NCBI RefSeq assembly: GCF_043290135.1 | Contig: NC_134705.1 | Location: 59,547,771-59,611,770 of the forward strand | Length of the DNA stretch: 64,000 nt | From: Rhipicephalus microplus | Lineage: Eukaryota; Arthropoda; Arachnida; Ixodida; Ixodidae | Direction of reading: 5' to 3' | Part shown: positions 57,836 to 64,000 of the stretch, piece after piece | How positions within the stretch are numbered: position 1 is the first letter of the stretch | How the letters are laid out: each line of letters opens with the position of its first letter | Program-made: the position numbers and the translations under genes | The notes under the pieces: generated by a model | Told to the model about the DNA's origin: nothing | Database searches by the model: none | The model's input: only the letters and a program-made list of their open reading frames with translations

Positions 57836-57837
57836 GG

Positions 57838-58061
<224 letters not shown>

Positions 58062-58413
58062 TAGATTGTACCAGCATGCGCGCGCGAATGGATACTTACA
58101 GGTCTTTGTTCTAAAGCAAGAGTCGCGCTGCCTTTAAGACACACACCGCGCGCTCGCCATCTCGGAGGCCATAAAGAGTCTCACAATGCCTCGCAGATAG
58201 CAGAACATTCTCTAGCGTTTGCTGTTTGCTTGATCAGCACCTCTGGAAAGGCATAATACGTTTCCCGCTAGATGGACATAGTTGTCTGTTTTAGATGCGG
58301 AGCATCTTATACTCGCGCCTTGTAGTGCGCCGTCCGCGTCGTCCGCGCCGTCCACACCGCTTCTCGAACATTGGACAGCTGACGCGCGCGCATGCGCCGT
58401 CGCGCCGTCGCCC

Positions 58414-58508
58414 ACTCTTCCACCATCTGTGCATCCCTTCCTCCTCTACACACCGCGCGCGCTTCACTCCTCCACCATCTGTGCACCCTTCCTCCTCTAC
58501 ACACCGCG
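58414..58508 (+). repeat. Two copies of a ~51-bp tandem unit
   Basis: CACCATCTGTGCA(T)CCCTTCC with CTCCTCTACACACCGCG occurs at 58414-58458 and 58465-58508. A larger duplication (CAGCTGAC...CATGCGCCGTCG) flanks it at about 58375 and 58572. Confidence 0.8.
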
Positions 58509-58797
58509 TTCGACATCTACAATTCTCCTGATTCTCCAGTGGACGCACATGTGGCGTCGCGCTTCGAGAACATTCAACAGCTGACAGTGCATGCGCCGTC
58601 GTGCTGTATATATACTCAAGGTCGGCGCTCGCTCGCTCAGTTGCCGCTCGTCGGTTGGTTTGTACGGCGCGTCGACGTCCAAGGTCGCGGTGAAATGAAT
58701 TCCAACGAATCCACAAACACAATGATCGACGTCCCTTCGACCAGCGCCGCCCTTTCGCATACGTGTGTACGTGTTCACTCATTTAACACCCCCTCCT

Positions 58798-58919
58798 ACA
58801 ACCACGTTAACCAATTTAGCCATCGACCCAAGTAAGTCGCAATTTAACACCCCATTTCACAACCACGTTAACCAATTTAGCCATCGACCCAAGTAAGTCG
58901 CACTTTAACACCCCGTTAA
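58798..58919 (+). repeat. Two copies of a 61-bp tandem unit
   Basis: ACAACCACGTTAACCAATTT starts at 58798 and again at 58859; the copies differ at only a few positions. Confidence 0.9.
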
Positions 58920-59132
58920 CCAATTATATGGTCCGCATCCTCCTCAGTGTTCCCCCGAGGGAAGCTGCGGGCAATTTTTTTTTAGAGCTGTCTGAAAGTT
59001 TCCGTGTGTTTTTAGCGGCGATGGCTGCCTATCCCGGCCTTTTTCGACGTATACTATAGTTTGAGGCATCCCAAACGCGCATACAAATCGCCGATTGAGT
59101 TCGTTGTCGTCGTAACATCTGTCGAGCAAAAT

Positions 59133-59310
59133 GCGTTAAAGGACCCTGAAACAATTTTTGAAGTAACCATGGAAAGAATTAACTTTACTGCCTCAAGAAT
59201 TCAACGCCGGAAAAATTTTAAGAATCCGTTCAGTGCGAGTGGAGTTACAAAGGTTTGTCGCACGCTGCAATTGCATTATCTTTTCTCTCGTACCGACGAA
59301 AACGCTGGAA
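59133..59310 (+). repeat. MITE-like repeat end
   Basis: Starts GTTAAAGGACCCTGAAAC, resembling the TTAAAGGGAC end at 29877 and other tick MITEs I recall. The other end was not found. Confidence 0.35.
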
Positions 59311-59658
59311 GCTAAGCAGGGAGGGGTGGCAAGGGCAACGAAATTACGTTAACCGCGCCTCGTGACCTTGAACACTATAAATTTTTTTCGGTTGCGTGGT
59401 TTATTCAGCGTGATCACGCCCGCACGCGTGGACAAGTAGCAGCCTTCCACGGTGATCTCTGTAATTTGCTTTTTCGCTCACGGACGATTTTCCACTCACA
59501 ACCAACGGGGCCGACGCCGACAGCGGGATTTCTGCGACACGAGCTCTCTAACGCTCTCGTGTTAAAAAAAAACATTAACGCATGACGGGACGTGAAGTGC
59601 AAGTCTGCTCGTGAGCTAGCAGCTGATCGTTCATCATTACTGTCATTCTGAGCGCGTT

Positions 59659-59700
59659 GACAACTATCTATGTGCAGTAAACAACTATCTATGTGCAGTA
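59659..59700 (+). repeat. 21-bp unit, two tandem copies
   Basis: ACAACTATCTATGTGCAGTA is repeated directly. Confidence 0.9.
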
Positions 59701-60965
59701 AAAAACCTCGACGTCAAGACGGTTTTTTTTTAACATCACTGATGAAAGTAATCTGAGGAATTCTCTCCGCCAAACGACTTTGATAGCATCAACAACGCGT
59801 GTTTCACCACGAACAATACTCACACGGCGTCACTCACCACGTTTATCTAGGGGTGTGGAGGCCATATCGCCCCAACACTCCCCCAAAAAATGGAATCGCT
59901 AGCAGTGTGCTGCCATCTATCAACGAACGTAAAAAAACAAGCGGCGCAGAGTAGGCCAAGGTTTGGAAGCGCAAATCGTGAGCCTGCGCTATACTTTCCG
60001 CGTACAATGAATATTATGAGATTCATGCACTACAAAAGAACTGACGAATGTTATACGCCCGTAAAACAAGCCGAGTTCTAAGTGAAATGGTCGGCCGTTA
60101 ACATTTAACTATCCAAAGTGGCTGCAGAAAATCCTGCGAATCTTATATGTGCACTCTGCGCGTTATAATTGAAAGCGTGAGTTGCCCCGTATTTTCACGA
60201 AAGCTTCGCGTCTCGCAAGAACGGATCAGATTTTTCGTGCCATGGACGGTCCGGTATATTCGCTGATTAGTTTCGGCCTACTGATCATCCTTCAGAGGAC
60301 GCGCCTGAATTCCGCTAGACGGCGTGACAGTCTATGAACATTGCGAATATATATGCGGTGGCCAGTGGCAGCGTGAGTGTGGCGGCAACACATTTATTCC
60401 GAAAAGCACTGAGAGTTGCACTACAAGTGCACTTGGGTGGTCTCCTTATTCCAGAAATCCACTGGAGGTCATCGTTGCTCGGGCGCGGGCAACAGCAGCG
60501 CGAGCAGTCGGCTTTTAAATACAGGAGATCGCTAACAGATGCTGCCTGCGTTGGCGTTGTGTACCGAGAGAGGGTGGATCGTAGAAGAGACCTGGCAATG
60601 GGCATGCGCTACGGAGTTGTAAACGCTCTGGGAGGGATGCCTAGAGGAAAGAGAGGGCTAGCCGACCCTGCCTGCATCGGCGTTGCGAGGCGAGAGAAGG
60701 GGGTAGCGTAGAAGAGGATAGAGAAGGAGGGACGCTCATGCGCAGCATAGCTCGACCATAAGATGCTTCGCATCCAATAAGTTTATTTCGTTTTACTGTA
60801 GTAAATAAAAGTCACGCACGTCTTTAGTTTGGCATTTATTTGTATCTATCTTGAAACTTTGTGAGGGAGCACACGACGTTGGAGGCATAAAATGGACCCT
60901 GCTTTCCTATTTCGGCACTAATGACACGCGTTTTGTCCGCCTCGGTAAACAGTGTTGCGGTGCTT

Positions 60966-61135
60966 GGCTGCTGACCACAGGCGCAATCCCGGCCGCGGTG
61001 GTCGCGTCTCTACAGAAGCGAAATGGTAGAGGCCCATGTGCTGCGTGATGTTGCGGTCAACATCTTCGGTCAACATCTTCGGAGCCCTCCACTACGACGT
61101 CTGTAACAATCATATCGTGGTTTTGTGACGCAAAA
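60966..61135 (+). mobile_element. Decayed Ruka-type SINE, plus strand
   Basis: GGCTGCTGACC, then AATCCCGGCCGCGG, then AGAGGCCCATGTGCT, then CGGAGCCCTCCACTACGACG and ATCATATCGTGGTTTTG follow the SINE body in order but with many changes. A 13-bp direct duplication (GGTCAACATCTTC) lies at 61053-61078. The tRNA A box is lost. Confidence 0.65.
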
Positions 61136-61275
61136 CCACAGATTATATTAAGAAACGTCGAGTAAATATATCCTCATATACATACAAACATCTATGCCTA
61201 TACTCACACACACCCGAATTTACGATGCACTAACAAAGGTATGCTTCACCATTAATTACCATTACGAAAAAAAAT

Positions 61276-61620
61276 CACAGCATATCCAAGGAGTGCATCA
61301 TGATAAGTGGGGCGAAGCATCCGTCAGTCCATCCGCGCTTCCATTCGTCCATGCGTCCGCCTATGCGACCATCCATGCTTACATCCGTCCGTCCATGCGT
61401 CTGTTCATGCGTCCATGCATCCATCCGTCCGCGCATTCGTCCATGCGTCTGTCCGCGCGTCTGTCTGTTCGTGCGCCTGTTCATTCATGCGTCCGTGCGT
61501 CCGTCCGTGCATCCGTCCGTGCATATGTCTGTCTCTCCGTCTGTGCGTCTGTCCATCCGTTCGTCCATCTAGTGAACACTCCAAGTACTGCCATCTCGCA
61601 CCTTTAATCATACATTCATC
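61276..61620 (+). repeat. Foldback/minisatellite repeat, copy 3
   Basis: The left end TCACAGCATATCCAAGGAGT (61276) and GGGGCGAAGCATCCGTC match the copy at 25800. The core is a degenerate CCGTCCATGCGTC minisatellite (61320-61570). The right end is eroded. Confidence 0.6.
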
Positions 61621-61624
61621 ATAT

Positions 61625-63000
61625 AGAAGTAGCGCTATCCAGCAAACATTTCAACACTCTAAGGCAAAATTACCCGAAAAGGAGTAACGGAGCCCAATAG
61701 GTGCGGGCGATGAACGGATAGACCGTTGAAGAGCAACCACAGAGGGAAGCGTGCAGCGCGAAACCACTTAGTCTCCAAAGGGATGAACCACCCGGGGATT
61801 GCAGGCAGCGCGGAAAGCGTTGCCAAGGTGACCACCCTCCTTCTCCACAGAACACATGTCCTTCTCCTCCTCTGCTGGCTCAGTCTTTCCCCGTATTTTG
61901 GCGGCGACGATTCCCGTTGCGTCGTGCTCGGAGCGCTCGACCACGGCCGACTGGATTCGACGATCTAAGAATTACGACGTGGTGCTTGTGTGTACGCTTG
62001 GATGAGCGTGGGCTGCTGCTTTTGCGTTTCGCTACACCGATGAAGTCTGGAGCAAGGCTCGACACGTCACCACGCCACGCTGTATATCTCTGGCTTCAAG
62101 ATAGTCACGACCAACTCACGACAGCAACCGTTGGAGAGGCCAATATGGCGGCCGAGAAGTCAACAGGCCTATTGGATATATACTTCAGTCCGACTCAGGG
62201 CAGAAAACAGCGCTGAATTCTAAGGCAAGTAGGTTATCATTCTTTATTATACTCTACTTGTCGCGTGTGCTATACGGATCGCGTTTTCCGGCAACGGGTT
62301 AGGTCGTGTTTTATATCGCTTGCAAGAAATGCATCGCGAAGGTCAGCTTCGGCGTCTGCAGTTCGCCTGTGCTTTGCGACCACCTGGAAATTAGCCGCCG
62401 TTGCTGTCGGCCTCCCGTACGCTTGCTCATCGAGTGCTCGCCTGTCTTCGCCGCTGCGATGAGCTCCGGGCTGACGATATTGGGCTGAGACCTCGTCGCT
62501 GTGTTGGCAGTCGTCGAAAATACGTTGCGGGTTCTCTTAAAGAGCTTGGTCGTAGTATGTCGCGCGCTGTAAGTGCATCAGCACGGACTGGCAGGGCTTT
62601 CGCTAGCGTCGGAACTCACTGAAAATTGGTCGCCATTACAGTCGGTCGCAAGCAGCTCAGAGCCGTCCGCTGGCCGTGGCGGCGGACTCACGTTTGCGTG
62701 CTGCAATCACTCGAGTTTGTGGAAAAGGGCCGCATTACCGTCGATTTCTTCGGCGCAAGCTCCAAACCAGCTCGGCGCTGTTCGTGGCGGCGGCCAAGTA
62801 CGCTCGCTCTCCTGTTCGAAGTTCGCTGGCGGCAGACACTCCGCGTGCAACGCCGTGTTTGGTCTCGCGTTCACTTGCTCGAGCTGAACGACGTCGCTCG
62901 CTTAGGACTCGCCGACTTGTTAGCGGCACGGCGGTTCGCGGAGTTGTGGCTGCGGCCACCACTCCTAAGCTGTTGCGCTACGGGGATCGAAATCAGTATT
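61625..63000. other. GC-rich unassigned region
   Basis: From about 61700 to 63000 the DNA is GC- and CpG-rich with several overlapping open frames and no recognisable protein. It could be a promoter or 5' UTR region of a gene beyond the window, or a repeat. Confidence 0.3.
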
Positions 63001-63004
63001 TGAC

Positions 63005-63495
63005 GATGTGTGACATCACGGTGAAATTATTAGCATGTTATATCTCACGTATGTTTTCATTTCACCTTGCACGTATTTTTCATATGCATTTGTATTCTTC
63101 CTCTGCCACGTGTGACTCACTTATTGTGCATTACATACTTATTACATACTTAATGTTACATACTTATTATTACATGCTTATTGTGCAGCCGTGGGCACAC
63201 AGCGGCTGAAGACTATGTGCGCGGACGTCTGCGATGCCTGTCATCCATCTCTTCCGTCAGAGCAGCTTCAGAAGGGCTGTGCGAGGTGTGAATGTAAAGT
63301 TATTTGTGTCACATTTTAACGCTTGTTTTTATATTAACGTGCACGTAGATGTCATATACGTGCATCTTCATCTTCTGTCACATGTGTCTAACTATTTTTA
63401 CTATAGTATTGTACGTGCAGCCGTGGGAACACAACAGGCAGAAGGCTGCGTGCGCTGGCGTCTGCAATGCCTGTCATCTATCTCTTTCATCGGAG
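63005..63495 (+). repeat. Two diverged tandem copies of a 232-bp unit
   Basis: GTGCAGCCGTGGG occurs at about 63183 and 63415, and CTGTCATC(C/T)ATCTCTT at about 63238 and 63470: the same 232-bp offset. The flanking text is similar throughout. Confidence 0.75.
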
Positions 63496-63857
63496 GAACT
63501 CCCCAAGGAGGGAACAAGATTTGACAACGAGACTGGATTTTTACTTTTACGCTTCACTATGAATTCACCTAAAAGAATGAAGAAACTTCATGTGTATGTA
63601 GAAAAAAAAAGATTTCGATGTCTCACTTTTGTCGTTCGTTGTTGCCTTGTTGCGTTGACTGCGAAAGCAGTTACACATAGGTGGCTAACCACTTTTTCGC
63701 GTGTTCTTTTCTGCGCAATTTGTTGCTCACTGCGCAGAAAAATAGGCGAAAAAGTATTAGGCCTGGCGGAAAATAAACAAAAAAAAACAATGTTTGAACT
63801 GGCGACAAAAAGTTCATCCGATTGGAGCATTTGAGTAGATCAACTGTTCGTCCGGCA

Positions 63858-64000
63858 AGGTGCAACTGTGAGGACTAACGGTTGCCGGGTAAGGTGTAAA
63901 TGTGGGGATTAACAGTTGCTCTATAAGGTGCAAATGTGAAGACTAAATGTTAGCTTTCTGAAGTGAACTGTGGGACTAACGGTTACTCACTAACGTGCAA
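63858..64000 (+). repeat. 34-35 bp minisatellite, at least four units, runs off the window
   Basis: Units of the type AAGGTGCAAATGTGAGGACT followed by AACGGTTGCC..., diverged from one another, continue to the last base given. Confidence 0.8.

Larger units (their letters stand above)
58291..60777. mobile_element. 2.5-kb foldback element with GATGC-hairpin ends
   Basis: The left terminus is TTAGATGCGGAGCATCTTAT at 58291. The right terminus is ATAAGATGCTTCGCATCCAA ending near 60777. They are inverted copies, and each is itself a small hairpin (GATGC/GCATC stem, 3-nt loop). The interior holds tandem duplications (58414-58508, 58798-58919, 60520-60720), a decayed MITE end at 59133, and no transposase. 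Non-autonomous. Confidence 0.5.

Noticed and set aside
62265..63003. Several overlapping GC-rich open frames
   Set aside because: Open in three frames at once, Ser/Arg/Ala-rich with no family similarity; expected by chance in GC-rich DNA.

Overview
This is animal nuclear DNA, almost certainly from a hard tick (Ixodidae, probably a metastriate such as Rhipicephalus). The main reason is two clear copies and one decayed copy of a tRNA-derived SINE that I recognise as the tick 'Ruka' family. Supporting reasons are spliced genes of animal families and a very dense, nested load of LINEs, LTR elements and DNA transposons. The species is inferred; no search was run. There are no operons or bacterial features.

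Host genes are few. (1) A two-exon orthologue of vertebrate C14orf119 (DUF4508 family) on the + strand has exon 1 at 1201-1443 and exon 2 at 20360-20743. Its 18.9-kb phase-0 intron is packed with transposons. (2) A THAP zinc-finger exon lies at 25453-25610 (+). (3) A cysteine-rich, Kazal-like terminal exon lies at 48672-48941 (+), with its stop codon inside an AATAAA signal. (4) A long M13 (neprilysin-like) exon at 49334-51394 (-) has lost every zinc-binding and catalytic residue. (5) A possible first coding exon of an unrecognised gene lies at 54815-54943 (-), with a GC-type splice donor.

Inside the C14orf119 intron, left to right: a Tigger/pogo relic (1919-3270); a Mutator-like-domain DNA element with TTAA at both ends (3420-6839); a CR1/L2-like LINE (about 7262-12050, -); a fragment of a second pogo-type HTH transposase (12177-12432); a nearly complete Tigger/pogo element with TA target duplications (12509-14506); a 5'-truncated Ruka SINE with a 17-bp target duplication (14701-14902); a transposase-less relative of the Mutator-like element (to 16740); a LINE tail; and a gypsy relic that has lost its RT (17210-20000).

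From 25 to 48 kb the window is mostly repeats. They include an RTE-like LINE 3' end, SINE heads, a MITE, and a Bel/Pao element (31966-37247) with both LTRs and a CAAGG target duplication. That element carries a Ruka SINE in gag and has lost its integrase core. Next come several minisatellite-bearing foldback repeats, a 1-kb palindrome (40124-41138), a full-length LINE whose ORF1 carries a viral-type 2A peptide (41287-45475), a perfect 79-bp inverted repeat between two (TA)n tracts, and LINE RNase H fragments. From 51.5 to 64 kb there is little coding evidence. That part holds microsatellites, a 2.5-kb foldback element, a decayed SINE and tandem duplications.

The most unusual signals are the 2A-bearing LINE, the dead M13 protein, the two palindromes built from Penelope-like 3' ends in TA tracts, and a set of repeat termini that share a GCGAAGC-type mini-hairpin with compensatory flanks.
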